NCBI RefSeq assembly: GCF_011304355.1
Contig: NZ_CP049888.1
Span: forward strand, 992,001-1,056,000
Direction: 5' to 3'
Length of the DNA stretch: 64,000 nucleotides
DNA from: Weissella coleopterorum
Lineage (GTDB): Bacteria; Bacillota; Bacilli; Lactobacillales; Lactobacillaceae
Positions 26,486 to 36,009 of this stretch are shown here, one piece after another (the first letter of the stretch is position 1; the number at the start of each line of letters is the position of its first letter). A program made the translations under genes and the position numbers. The notes beneath the pieces were generated by a model. That model did no database searches, was not told the DNA's origin, and saw only the letters and a list, made by a program, of their open reading frames with translations.

Positions 26486-27455
26486 TTAATTGTGGTAAAT
26501 TTCAACTATCTCATTTAAGATATCTTGGCGCTTTCCTAATAAAATTAGTCGTTCATTATTAATAGGTAATATCAGATCTAAAGTTTTAAAATTTAATGCA
26601 TTGGTGCTAATAGAAATACTAATTTTTTGGGACTGATGTGCATTCATGATCGTTTCTATCACCAACTAGATTTTTTCTTGAAGGTAACTTGTTCATTAAT
26701 ATTAATTTGTTGATCTATAAATCCATTTTCCTGCTCCTGATCCGAAGTAAATATTAACTCATTGAAAAAAGTTCATCGTGTTGTTTGACATTTCGTTTCA
26801 ATCTGTTTGATTCATCAAAATATTTATAAATTATGTAATTAAAAATATTCATTTCATAATTTTCAAATTGATTTTGCGTTCCATCTGCAATCGTTCGATC
26901 AACTAGGAAGATATAGATTGATAAAATTCCCAAAATCATCCGACGACTTCCTGCGATCAATCCCGGATTGAGTAGTTGCAAACGCTCGTTATCCATTAAA
27001 AACTCTTTGATAAAATCTAAATTAGGATCTTTCGCAACATTATTTTTTGACAAATCAAATAGTTCATCCCCAACGTACAACTTATCATCTTCTATCAACT
27101 TAAAAAAATTTTGTAATACCTCGGTTTCGTCAATATCCATTAATGCAACTTTTTCGATTTCAGGATGCTCCATAATGAATTCATACATCATAATCCACCT
27201 TTTCAGATACATTCCCAACACACCATAATTTGAATCAATCACTTGTTGCTTAATATGCAACATTGGAAAATCAAAGGGCGGAATTTCATTCGTTAAGACA
27301 TAAAGAGGGAGGTTCTTATCTTGAGTTTAATTATATAAAGTTTCAATCGTATGACTAAAATTATTTTTAGATTGTTTGGTACCCGATCGTTGTAAATCTG
27401 CTTCACCAGATACAAATTGTCCCAGAACAATATTTTTATCGACATTAATTTCCAT
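26486..27455 (-). pseudogene. Decayed glycosyltransferase-like gene
   Basis: Three frames can be joined into about 320 residues. The first part starts at ATG 27455 and is cut by an in-frame TAA near 27328. The middle part (to 26754) contains VALMDIDETEVLQNFF, DDKLYVGDE and LNPGLIAGSRRMIL, which look like a nucleotide-sugar binding DxD region and acceptor loop of glycosyltransferase-like proteins. A shift near 26760 leads to a frame reading ELIFTSDQEQEN, then another lesion precedes the last part, which ends at 26486. At least three lesions make it non-functional. It lies beside the c-di-GMP enzymes and may once have belonged to a polysaccharide locus. The family call is tentative. Confidence 0.55.
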
Positions 27456-27586
27456 TTGCTACCTAAATCTACGGATATAATATTATCTTTCAAAATTGTT
27501 TTAGATTCCAGGCTTTCATCCCAACTGGTGGTCCTATTCCCTACAAAAATAAGGAGTATTTGATAATATATATCATAATTCTATTG

Positions 27587-27620
27587 TAAAAAAGAGTAAT
27601 TGTCATATAACAATTACTCC
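27587..27620 (-). terminator. Terminator of the thiolase gene
   Basis: GAGTAATTGT and ACAATTACTC form a perfect stem with a six-base loop; on the minus strand a T run follows. Confidence 0.85.
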
Positions 27621-27673
27621 TTCAATATCAAATTTTCTTAAAACAGTATATTTATTATTATCAATTAAAAAAC

Positions 27674-28855
27674 TTATCGCGTGATCAGTCCTGCAACACC
27701 CATCCCACCACCAACACAAAGGGCAGCTACCCCAACATGCTTATCAGCATGCATTAATTCATAGATCAATGTGACTAATATTCGACTGCCAGAAGCTCCG
27801 ACTGGATGTCCAAGAGCAATCGCTCCGCCATTTGGATTGACTTTATTTGCATCGATATTCAAGAGTTGATTACAGGCTAAAGATTGGGCAGCAAAGGCTT
27901 CATTTAATTCAAAATAATCAACATCCGCTTGCTTAAAATACGGATAATCACGGAATAACTTTTCAACCGCATAGTAAGAACCAATCCCCATGAGTTCAGG
28001 CTCGAGTCCAACCAATGATGCTCCTTGCCATTGAGCCAAGGGCTTTAACCCTAATTCGTGTAGTTTACTTTCACTAACTAATACCACGGCAGCCGCCCCA
28101 TCATTAAGCCCCGAAGCATTACCTGCGGTGACCGCTCCATCCGTTTTATAAACGGTAGGTAACTTTGCCAATTTTTCAATCGACGTGTCTCGCCGTGGAG
28201 CCTCATCTTGTGCGATAGTATAAGTTTGGCCTTTTCGATCAACCATTGGCACAGATACCAACTCATCATCAAACTTTTGTCGGTCTATCGCGGCAATCGC
28301 CTTTTGGTGACTTTCATAGCTGAACTGATCCATGCGCTCACGAGTAATATGATATTTGTCAGCGATATTCTCAGCAGTAATTCCCATATGAAAGCCGCCC
28401 TGCGCATCAGTAAGCGCGTCTGACAATAAGGCATCTACCATCTTGCCATCCCCTAACCGTGCGCCAAAACGAGCTTGATCCAAAACGTAGGGTGAATTAG
28501 ACATACTCTCCATTCCTCCCGCAACGATGACATCTGCCTGCTTGGCCTGAATTAAAGCTGCCGCCATATTAATGCTAGATAACCCTGAACCACATACATC
28601 GTTAATCGTTATGGCTGGCACTTGAATCGGTAGCCCTGCTTTTAACGCCGCTTGGCGCGCCGGATTTTGACCCTGACCAGCTTGTACAACATTTCCCATC
28701 AAGACCTGACTAATTTGATCAGGTGCTAGCCCAGACTGTTCTAGGGCTCCTTTAATTGCGAATGACCCTAAATCCGAGGCGGTTAAAGGCGCAAAGACAC
28801 TACCAAACTTTCCAATGGGGGTTCGCTTAGCCCCAACAATATAAACTCGCTCCAT
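27674..28855 (-). CDS. Acetyl-CoA C-acetyltransferase (thiolase)
   Basis: The 393-residue protein is a full-length biosynthetic thiolase. The nucleophilic cysteine lies in NDVCGSGLSS, the histidine in GGAIALGHPVGASGSR, and the second cysteine in ALCVGGGMGVA. It joins two acetyl-CoA to acetoacetyl-CoA, which in lactobacilli feeds the mevalonate pathway for isoprenoids such as undecaprenyl phosphate. No other mevalonate gene is nearby. ATG 28855 has a GGAG-type ribosome site, and a strong terminator follows. Confidence 0.95.
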   Translation of the reverse strand: MERVYIVGAKRTPIGKFGSVFAPLTASDLGSFAIKGALEQSGLAPDQISQVLMGNVVQAGQGQNPARQAALKAGLPIQVPAITINDVCGSGLSSINMAAALIQAKQADVIVAGGMESMSNSPYVLDQARFGARLGDGKMVDALLSDALTDAQGGFHMGITAENIADKYHITRERMDQFSYESHQKAIAAIDRQKFDDELVSVPMVDRKGQTYTIAQDEAPRRDTSIEKLAKLPTVYKTDGAVTAGNASGLNDGAAAVVLVSESKLHELGLKPLAQWQGASLVGLEPELMGIGSYYAVEKLFRDYPYFKQADVDYFELNEAFAAQSLACNQLLNIDANKVNPNGGAIALGHPVGASGSRILVTLIYELMHADKHVGVAALCVGGGMGVAGLITR

Positions 28856-28893
28856 TATTTATTCTCCTATGGATCATCATTTTGATAATTTGA

Positions 28894-29328
28894 TTAATCT
28901 GAAATTATATTTCCCTGATACAAAGTTCCCTCAATTGCCACGTTTAGTCTGCTTTGCTGTACAACTATGGGTAACGCAATCTGCAACCCCACTTTCGCAT
29001 CATTAGGAACCACTCCTATAAATGCGGTACCATTCAGCATGACCTGGACGAGATCTCCCGCCTGATAGTTTCCTTTGACTTGCATCTTTTGCTGTGAAGC
29101 GTCCAACGAATTATTTAGCTCATTGAATGGTCCAGCTAATCGAACTTGAGTTAAATTTTCAATACCATCACTGACGGTGGCTGTTTGCTCGGTGATCGCT
29201 GCATTAGCGACCACTGGCTGAAACAAATTAAAATTAACGGTAACCATGACTGTTGCAAGTGAGCTAATCAAAAAGAGCTTGGCTTGGTTAACTGGATTCA
29301 CTTTTGAAAAATTCTTTAATTTTGCCAT
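28894..29328 (-). CDS. Small secreted protein of unknown function
   Basis: The 144-residue product has a basic N-terminus, a hydrophobic core (LFLISSLATVMVTVNF) and a likely cleavage site near VVANAA, so it should be exported. The mature part of about 100 residues seems to be mainly beta strand, with no cysteines and no anchoring motif. AGGTACC-rich sequence precedes the start. I recognise no family. It lies 38 bases upstream of the thiolase on the same strand, but a functional link is unclear. Confidence 0.55.
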   Translation of the reverse strand: MAKLKNFSKVNPVNQAKLFLISSLATVMVTVNFNLFQPVVANAAITEQTATVSDGIENLTQVRLAGPFNELNNSLDASQQKMQVKGNYQAGDLVQVMLNGTAFIGVVPNDAKVGLQIALPIVVQQSRLNVAIEGTLYQGNIISD

Positions 29329-29648
29329 TAACTAGGTACCTCCGTCTTTCATAATTTAATTATGACGAGGTAACAATAAAATAAGCTTTAACTATAACAA
29401 ATATTTTATTACATCCAATTAATCAATGTCAATATTCATATATATCAAGACATTCAACTTATTTCATTACTAAAGTACCCGTTAAAGAATTCGCACAATT
29501 GGATATGAAATTTACCAATACTGTTTTTTAATCTCATTTAGAGTAGCTTACTGTGCATAATAAAAAAACCTATCAACTAAAAATTAATCTAGTAAAGTAA
29601 ACATCCTAGGTTAGATAAAATAATGTTCAACTTAGGGGATTATTTTTT

Positions 29649-30540
29649 ATGGCAACGGATACAAATCAATTCAAGAAATCAGTTGTTAGGGACTGTCTTG
29701 AATATTCTAAGACACTATTTCAAATTACACGATATTTTAATATACCATCGTAAAAGACACTACGTACGTGAATTAATCAATGGCATGATCTTGGATGAAT
29801 TAACCGATAGCGCTAAACTAAGCCGAAGTGTTACTATTATGTCTTCCCTCACCTTAATCATTACAAAAGTGATAAAGTGCTCTTCAGTGCCATTCAGGAT
29901 GTAAAATCAACTAAATTTAAAACAGAATATAGTTATCGCAGAATCACTATACTTTTCAAGATGAAAGTATTCGAAATTAATCATAAACGCGTTCTACGAA
30001 TCATGCGCTAGAACGGATTATTAAGTACGACTTTCAAAAAAAGTATCCGTCGTTATCGTTATTATAAGGATGTGTTTGCAGAAATCTGTGACCGATTGAT
30101 TAAACACGACTTTAAAGCAAGTGCACCTTATCAAAAAATTGTCACAGATATAACAGAAATTAACTATACACAAGGTTAAAAAGCTTGTATTAAACCCATT
30201 GACTAATATTCTAAAATACAAAATGCGATTATTCATAGTGATCAAAGAATGCATTACCAATTGAAACAATTTATAAACAAAATAAAACAAGCGAGCCTTG
30301 AACAGAGTATGAGACATAAGAAAACGCCAATTGATAACGCATATATCGAAAACTTTTCCCATATAATAAAAGCAAATATAACTCATAATAAGTTAAGATA
30401 AATTTAAGAAACAATTAAAAGAATTCATTCAGTATTACAATAATATGCGAATAAAAGAAAGACTCGGCAGCCTTTCACCTATTGAATACAGACTTGGGTC
30501 CATCAAGAAAACTAGACAATTTTTTTATCCAGTCCAATAG
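29649..30540 (+). pseudogene. Degenerate IS3-family transposase (dead IS copy)
   Basis: Pieces of an IS3-type transposase can be read in changing frames: an orfA-like start at ATG 29649 (MATDTNQFKKSVV), then a DDE-domain stretch with IHSDQ, YQLKQF, SMRHKKTPIDNAYIENF and the C-terminal YYNNMRIKERLGSLSPIEYR, ending at TAG 30538-30540. Several stops and shifts interrupt it. It is unlike the intact element at 30985-32309 in sequence. The 320-base gap before it (29329-29648) holds no supported gene. Confidence 0.75.
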
Positions 30541-30578
30541 GTTCACTTCAGATTATATCAGTAAGCTTTTAAATTATT

Positions 30579-30984
30579 CTATTTGTGTTTCTTCCAGATA
30601 ATCAATCCAGCTAATGACATTAAAATTAACATTTCAGTTCCAGTAAATGTTAATTTTTGAGTTGAAGTCTTAGGTAACATCGTTTTAATAGTGTTAACAA
30701 CACTATTGGTGTTATTATCAGAATCTGAATTTGAGTCACTATTGTCAGTATCAACCACTGGTAACGTCGGTACATTTATTTCTGGATTAACTGGAATATT
30801 TGGATTATCAATATTTGGTTTTATTGGCATAGTTGGTATTTGAACTTTTGGATAAACTGAAAGACGTGGAATATCAACTATTGGTTCAAATGGTTTAGTA
30901 GGAGTATTTATATCTGGATCTGCAGGTAACACTGGTGTCTTTGTTACCGGGTTCACAGGTTTTTTTGGTGTATTTGTATTTGGG
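30579..30984 (-). pseudogene. C-terminal remnant of an LPXTG cell-wall-anchored protein, cut by an IS
   Basis: The remnant consists of a proline-rich stalk with imprecise repeats (I/P-x-x-P-x-I-N/D type), an Asp/Ser-rich spacer, the sortase signal LPKTS, a hydrophobic helix (MLILMSLAGLIIW) and the tail KKHK. Its frame continues into the end of the IS at 30985 without any proper start, so the N-terminal signal peptide and functional domain are missing. A GTG at 30956 is not convincing. The intact gene would have coded a surface protein attached by sortase A. Confidence 0.85.
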
Positions 30985-31173
30985 TTGGCTCCTATGTCAA
31001 TAATTCGGACATAAAAATACGAATAAATTTTGAAAAACGTTTTAATTATTTAACGTACTGGTAAAGTATGTGATTTATCTAAAAAAGTGCATCCTTTAAT
31101 GTTTCCATGCCATTCTAAACAACCCGTCTATACTTATCGTTTTAAACGGGATATTAATATGATTTATTTGTAG

Positions 31174-31995
31174 CTACGCTACAAGGGAAATTCGATCACT
31201 GTTATACCAGCGAATATAGCTATCAATGCCAGCTATTGCTTCATTAATTGTCTTAAATTCTTGAAAATTAATGTATTCACGCTTCAAAATTGAGTGAAAG
31301 CTCTCAATTCTTGCGTTATCACCAGGTTGTCCTTTACGAGAATAAGAATGCTTAATCCCAAAACGAGTTAAAGTACTTTCAAATAAATCGCTTGTATACT
31401 GACTCCCCATATCGCTATGAATAATGCTTGGTTTAACAGACTTTACTGCGACTTGATTAATGACGTCGGTTGCTAATTCCTTAGTCATATGACTTCCAAC
31501 TTTATAAGAAATAACCCGCCGGGTTACGGGATTGTACACACTAGCTAGATAAACCCAAGTATTTTTAACGGGAATATACGTAATATCTGTTAAAAGAATA
31601 TTGGATTGATCAGGTAATCCTTTAATTAGATTTGGTCGTTGATCATATTCAGTATGTGTTTTAGGCTTATTAATTCGTTTAGTCATCCTAGACCTAATTT
31701 TTAAAGCGTACATCTGTTTATAAACCATACGCTGGCTAATTTTAATTTTTAACTGACGATTTAATAAAATTGTTAATCGCGGGTATCCATACATAGGATA
31801 TTTTAACCATGCATCTAATACCTTTTGCTTAATGAAATTGCGACGAAGAAGGGTTTTACCAGGCTTCCAATGTATATAGCCATAATAAGTCGATCGTGGA
31901 ATTCTGAGGACGTTCAAAATTTTAGTAATGCGGTGCCCAACCTGTAGATTGTCATTAATAATTTTTAAGGTAGGAATACGTCCTTTGATGATCAA
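31174..31995 (-). CDS. IS3-family transposase OrfB (DDE integrase domain)
   Basis: The 273-residue protein has an HTH_21-type region (YGYPRLTILLNRQL) and an rve domain with the DDE residues in LTDITYIP, IHSDMGSQY and the Glu in ARIESFHSILKRE. It looks intact. Start ATG 31995 overlaps the stop of orfA as ATGA, so OrfAB fusion by programmed frameshift or coupled translation is expected. It ends with RISLVA, near the left end of the element. Confidence 0.93.
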   Translation of the reverse strand: MIIKGRIPTLKIINDNLQVGHRITKILNVLRIPRSTYYGYIHWKPGKTLLRRNFIKQKVLDAWLKYPMYGYPRLTILLNRQLKIKISQRMVYKQMYALKIRSRMTKRINKPKTHTEYDQRPNLIKGLPDQSNILLTDITYIPVKNTWVYLASVYNPVTRRVISYKVGSHMTKELATDVINQVAVKSVKPSIIHSDMGSQYTSDLFESTLTRFGIKHSYSRKGQPGDNARIESFHSILKREYINFQEFKTINEAIAGIDSYIRWYNSDRISLVA

Positions 31996-32243
31996 TTTTT
32001 CGCCATAAGCACCGCTGCTCGTTTTAAAATATCAAGTTCTTCTTTTAGTTGTTTATTTTCTTTAATCAATGCCCTTTCATTTGCTGACAATACTTTCGTA
32101 TTGTTAGGATCGGCTTGATTAACCCATTTAGAAACCGTTGAAACACTAACGTTGTATTCTTTTGCTAATGAATTAGCTGAACGACCAACTTTATGCAAGC
32201 TTACGATCGATTCTTTAAAGTCATTTGAATATTTGATAACCAT
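31992..32243 (-). CDS. IS3-family transposase OrfA
   Basis: The 83-residue protein is a helix-turn-helix of the HTH_Tnp_1 class (KEYNVSVSTVSKWV) followed by a leucine-zipper-like coiled coil (ENKQLKEELDILKRAAVLMAKN). It binds the element ends and helps form the transposase. AAAGGAGC is the ribosome site ahead of ATG 32243. Confidence 0.92.
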   Translation of the reverse strand: MVIKYSNDFKESIVSLHKVGRSANSLAKEYNVSVSTVSKWVNQADPNNTKVLSANERALIKENKQLKEELDILKRAAVLMAKN

Positions 32244-32309
32244 AATAAAAAGCTCCTTTATGATGTATTATATCGAACAATTTGTCCGTAATTCCATCAT
32301 AGGAGCCAA

Positions 32310-32573
32310 GATATCAAATGGTTGTACAACAACACTATCTTCTTCTGTTCCTAAAATAGTCACTATTCCCGGTTTAGTTAAATAATAAAAATTATATTGG
32401 TTTTCAGAACCAACTAAACTAGTAATCACAACTCCATCAATTAATATATAAACACTAGTTTCTAAATCGTCCTTTTTTGTTAAATACTTTCTTTTTGATC
32501 TATTAACTAGTGTCAAACCACTATCAGTGCTTTTCTTTAACTGATTTATCAGGTACTCTAATTCTTCATCCAC
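32310..32573 (-). pseudogene. N-terminal part of a Crp/Fnr-like regulator truncated by the IS
   Basis: The frame from GTG 32573 (GAAGGAG upstream) codes about 88 native residues of a cyclic-nucleotide-binding-like barrel (SVYILIDGVVITSL, YYLTKPGIVTILGTEED, VVQPFDIL). After the IS border the frame reads a few element-coded residues and stops at 32268. The dimer helix and DNA-binding domain are lost, so regulation through DNA binding is not possible. Confidence 0.75.
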
Positions 32574-32670
32574 CTATCATCAACTCCTTCAAAAAGCTAA
32601 ATAAAAAATATGACTGTTGTAGGAAATTCTACATCAACCACACTTCCGTGTTTTTTTCGCTAATTAAAAA

Positions 32671-32730
32671 TGCTGTGCTGTGCTGTGCTGTGCTGTGCTG
32701 TGCTGTGCTGTGCTGTGCTGTGCTGTGCTG
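32671..32730. repeat. Pentanucleotide microsatellite, 12 perfect copies of TGCTG
   Basis: Sixty bases of uninterrupted TGCTG repeats are followed by a partial copy. They lie in a 454-base gap between the truncated Crp/Fnr gene (start 32573, minus) and the SDR gene (start 33028, plus). On the minus strand an ATG at 32741 opens a frame straight into the repeats but ends soon after them. Confidence 0.97.
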
Positions 32731-33027
32731 TGCTCCGTCATTATGCGTCCACTTTCTAAAATAATGTCAATTTAATTTATTATTTTAAGTTTATATTAAT
32801 ATTTGAATAACTTAAGTATACAATGTTGCCAAAAGTAAGCGCTTCTTTTTTTTGTCTGATTTGTTTCATTTTTTGACTTGTGTGTCGTTACATTTGATAC
32901 CATTAAAATAATTTATTATATTTTTGAAACATTATTTCTCTATTTGATCCTGTTTCGATAAGACATCAAGGAGTATAATTATTTGACTTTATAATAAATA
33001 TAAAATTTTTTGAATAGAGATTTAGAA

Positions 33028-33778
33028 ATGTCTACGAAAAATATAGTAATAACAGGTGGGGACGTCAGGAGTTGAATTCGCAATCGCAAAAAGCATAGCA
33101 AATGAGGACGTTCAATTAATCCTAATCAGAAGAAACAAAGAACAAGCCGAATCAGCAATAAAACAAATAAATTCAAATAGAAATATTTCTTATATGTTAG
33201 GAGATATTAGTAGTAAAATTGGTTTACAATCAGTATTAACTGAAATCAAAGAAAAAATCAATCATATTGAGGTATTAATCGACTGCGCTGGTGTTTACCC
33301 TAAATCACGTCAAATAAACATTGACATTAATCTCAGATCACATTATTTTTTAGACCATGCCTTGAAAAACTTACTATCAAATGCAGAACATCCTAGCATT
33401 GCAATTGTAACCGGTATGCCTAAGCCTATTCAAAAAATGCCAATTTGGGAACTTCAATTTAATATCACACTACGTGGAATGTGGGAATTAACCCATAAAA
33501 CCTTATTAGTGAAACTACTTGCCAAAGAATTAAAAGTTAATAACATTAATGTAAACGCATTTTTCCCCGGTGATGTACAAAGCAATTTAATGAAGCACTC
33601 GAAGACCGTAAAAAATACCGAAGTACCCGTATCATATCTAGCTTTAAATCCTAATATGGATAATATGAATGGTAAATTCATAGACAATTACGGTCATATC
33701 GTCCCATTAAGCAATGGTAAATATAACACTGATATTGCAAAGCACCGACTTTCAAAATATTTAATGACAGAAGTCTAG
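33028..33778 (+). pseudogene. Short-chain dehydrogenase/reductase-like gene with a frameshift in the NAD(P) motif
   Basis: The native start is ATG 33028 (MSTKNIVITGG). A G4 tract at 33058-33061 shifts the frame inside the TGGTSG nucleotide-binding motif; with three G the protein would have 249 residues, the family size. The remaining frame shows the SDR middle motif (DCAGVYPK) and the LLAKELKVNNINVNAFFPGDV block. At the expected YxxxK site only the Lys is clear (WELTHK, Glu in place of Tyr), so catalysis is doubtful even without the shift. It lies alone, next to the microsatellite and IS region. Confidence 0.7.
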
Positions 33779-33808
33779 TTATATCACATCATAATTAGCA
33801 TTTGAACT

Positions 33809-33846
33809 GAACCCTATTAGTTGAAAAAAACTAATGGGGTTTTATC
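33809..33846 (+). terminator. Terminator of the SDR-like gene
   Basis: CCCTATTAGT pairs with ACTAATGGGG (one G-U pair), followed by TTTT. Confidence 0.7.
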
Positions 33847-34359
33847 ATGTTTTCAAAATAAATTCCAATAGACTTAGTAAAGAAGTACATATGTATTTAT
33901 CTAGCTTCCTAACAAAACAAATCAAAAATGTATTTACTCTCAAAAATATGGTAGTGTAACACTTCAAATATTTAATTCCAAAATTTTCAGCAAATACTAA
34001 AAATCAGGTGTATTAAGTACAGCTACAATTAATTTCTGAAAATGTACATATGATTGAGACCATCTAACGTGAAAAATCTATCTTCTTTAAATCGGGAAAT
34101 GACAAGTTGAAGCAATTAGAAAAATAGCTTAGTCCTTATAGAGATAATGCATGAACTAAATGTTTAATTTTAAAACATTATGCATGTCTTAAATTATTTA
34201 TTATGTTGTGTTTTATAAAAACGGCAAACAAATACAAACAAAATTGAACGGAAAATTTTCGATAAAACCTCAAAAAAAATTCCAATCAATCACTTAGAAT
34301 AAGCTTTAATTTTTGAGTTCAATTCAACTTTACAAATAAATTGAAATCTTTTATTTAAA
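33847..34359. other. Gene-free AT-rich stretch
   Basis: About 510 bases without a frame that I can support on either strand and without recognisable protein fragments. It closes the decayed accessory zone before the conserved block begins. Confidence 0.5.
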
Positions 34360-34391
34360 AGAAAATCGCTTCAACTATTAAGTCGAAGCGA
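34360..34391 (-). terminator. Terminator of the NAD(P)-binding protein gene
   Basis: TCGCTTC pairs with GAAGCGA over a 12-base loop; on the minus strand TTTTC-rich sequence follows. Confidence 0.7.
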
Positions 34392-34414
34392 ATATTCATA
34401 TTCTCATATCAAAA

Positions 34415-35056
34415 TTAATTTAATGCCTCTAAGGCCGTTTTAATCGTCATATCACCAGACCGCATAACAATCGTTTGCCCGATTGTAGCGGGGTAATTCA
34501 CTAATTCAGCCAAAACGTATGCTACGGTTGTAATTGTATTTTCCCCAGGTTGATCACCATTAAGTTCTACCCCAGACACTTCTGGTTCTTCGGTTAAAGT
34601 TCCAGGTTGCAAAATCGTATAAGCTAAGCTTGTTCTAGTTTGTAACCATTGATCAGCATAGAATTTAGCAATATTATATGGCGTCAAGCTCGCTGTATAA
34701 CCACCAGGCCATTCACTTTGACGATCTGCCTTATATGAACTTAATTGGATGTAACGCTTAATTCCTAATTGTTCCACTGCAGTCATCAGTTTAACCGCGC
34801 CATTTAAATCAACTTCTAATAGCGCTTTACCGCGTGATCCTGCCACAAAATACACGACGTCAAACGTCGCCATCTGTTGAAGCGTAGCCGCCAACTCATC
34901 CACTGTCGCGTGGACTAAGTCCAAGGCCACTAACTTATTTGTTTCACCATTAACAGTTTGATTTCTAGTTCCAATAACTTGATGCCCAGCATCTTCTAAA
35001 ACTTGCATTAAGGCTTGTCCAACTCGACCACTAGCCCCGACCACTAAAATTTGCAT
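34415..35056 (-). CDS. NAD(P)-binding atypical SDR, NmrA/YwnB-like
   Basis: I start at ATG 35056, which has AAGAAGGA five bases upstream and puts the Rossmann motif at the N-terminus (MQILVVGASGRVGQAL). The 213-residue protein has the layout of small atypical SDRs (NAD(P)H-binding family), with YIQLSSYKADR and a YNIAKFYADQWL block that contains the YxxxK-like residues. Such proteins act as reductases or sensors of redox state; the substrate is unknown. It stands between two terminators as a single gene. Confidence 0.85.
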   Translation of the reverse strand: MQILVVGASGRVGQALMQVLEDAGHQVIGTRNQTVNGETNKLVALDLVHATVDELAATLQQMATFDVVYFVAGSRGKALLEVDLNGAVKLMTAVEQLGIKRYIQLSSYKADRQSEWPGGYTASLTPYNIAKFYADQWLQTRTSLAYTILQPGTLTEEPEVSGVELNGDQPGENTITTVAYVLAELVNYPATIGQTIVMRSGDMTIKTALEALN

Positions 35057-35149
35057 AAAATCCTTCTTTCTATCTATTTCTAAAACCACTTATGATTGAT
35101 TTGATGAGCTTCTTTAAAGCCGTATTATAATTACATTTTAATTTTTGCT

Positions 35150-35189
35150 AAAAACAAAAGTACGGTTAAGATATATTATATCCTAACCG
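35150..35189 (-). terminator. Terminator of the Bax1-like gene
   Basis: CGGTTAAGATAT and ATATCCTAACCG pair almost perfectly with a short loop; on the minus strand a TTTTGTTTTT run follows. Confidence 0.75.
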
Positions 35190-35198
35190 CGCCAGTTA

Positions 35199-35915
35199 TT
35201 AATTACTATTTGATGACATTCCAAATATTCTTAAAATATAAATGAACAAATTAATGAAGTCCAAATATAGATTTAGCGCTCCATATACTGCCACACCCTG
35301 CTCAGCATGATGATCGCCAGCCACCTGTAAATACATTTGCTTTAAGCGATTCATGTCATAAGCTGTGATGATCGCAAAGACAAGGACTCCCGCCCACGAA
35401 ATCAACATATACAAGACGGTTCCACCAATAAAGATGTTTAACAACATCCCAATTACCAGTGCAAATACTGCCCCAAATAGAATAGTTCCCATTTTTGACA
35501 TATCTCGCTTAGTCGTAACACCATAGAGCGCCATTCCCATAAATAATGCAGCAGTTGTAATGAATGCTAAAATAATCGTCTGTGGGGTCATATATAACAG
35601 AATTGAAGTAAAGAACAATCCCATGATAACACTGTACGCCATCAACAATCCAAAGGAACGGGCTGGATTTTTCATGGCCGAACGATTTGCCATCCAGCTA
35701 ATTCCAAATAATAAGGCAAACAAGATTAACGTGGGCACTAGCCCAGTTGTTAAAGCCAGAATTTGTTGAGCAAACATCGTCACTCCAATAAAGACCGTCG
35801 CAGCAGTCACGAGTAATGCCATCCCCATATAGCTGTAAACCCTAAGGAAAAAAGAATTTAATCCTGAAGCTCCAGGATTAACTAAACGCGGACCTTTTGT
35901 TTGTAAATTATCCAT
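35199..35915 (-). CDS. Bax inhibitor-1/YccA-family membrane protein
   Basis: The 238-residue protein has seven hydrophobic helices and the family signature near the end (AYDMNRLKQMY and LYLDFINLFIYILRIFG). Bacterial members conduct calcium in a pH-dependent way or interact with FtsH; no direct evidence here. AAGGAG precedes the ATG at 35915. It is followed by its own terminator and lies beside, but not in an operon with, murC. Confidence 0.92.
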   Translation of the reverse strand: MDNLQTKGPRLVNPGASGLNSFFLRVYSYMGMALLVTAATVFIGVTMFAQQILALTTGLVPTLILFALLFGISWMANRSAMKNPARSFGLLMAYSVIMGLFFTSILLYMTPQTIILAFITTAALFMGMALYGVTTKRDMSKMGTILFGAVFALVIGMLLNIFIGGTVLYMLISWAGVLVFAIITAYDMNRLKQMYLQVAGDHHAEQGVAVYGALNLYLDFINLFIYILRIFGMSSNSN

Positions 35916-36009
35916 AAATATCCTTACTCCTTTACCTAATTAATTATAAATACAATTTTAGTCTAAAACCCTTAAATTAACCATAATTATCCAGCTTAAC
36001 CATGAGGGC

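Larger units (their letters stand above)
30985..32309 (-). mobile_element. IS3-family insertion sequence with intact orfA and orfB
   Basis: Ends with matching TTGGCTCCTATG inverted repeats define about 1325 bases (left end 30985, right end 32309 in reverse complement); a further CGGACA block is shared inside both ends. The element codes orfA and orfB with a four-base overlap. The flanking bases do not show a 3-4 base target duplication, and different truncated genes lie on the two sides, so a deletion or recombination at the element is likely. Confidence 0.88.

Noticed and set aside
29623-29904. 93-codon protein gene
   Set aside because: The frame is a shifted reading of the decayed IS3 transposase region.
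32671-32730. CRISPR-like repeat
   Set aside because: The units are five bases and contiguous, with no spacers; it is a microsatellite.
32510-32764. 84-codon plus-strand frame running through the TGCTG repeats
   Set aside because: It exists because a pentamer repeat is open in many frames; it has no ribosome site and overlaps the Crp/Fnr remnant on the other strand.
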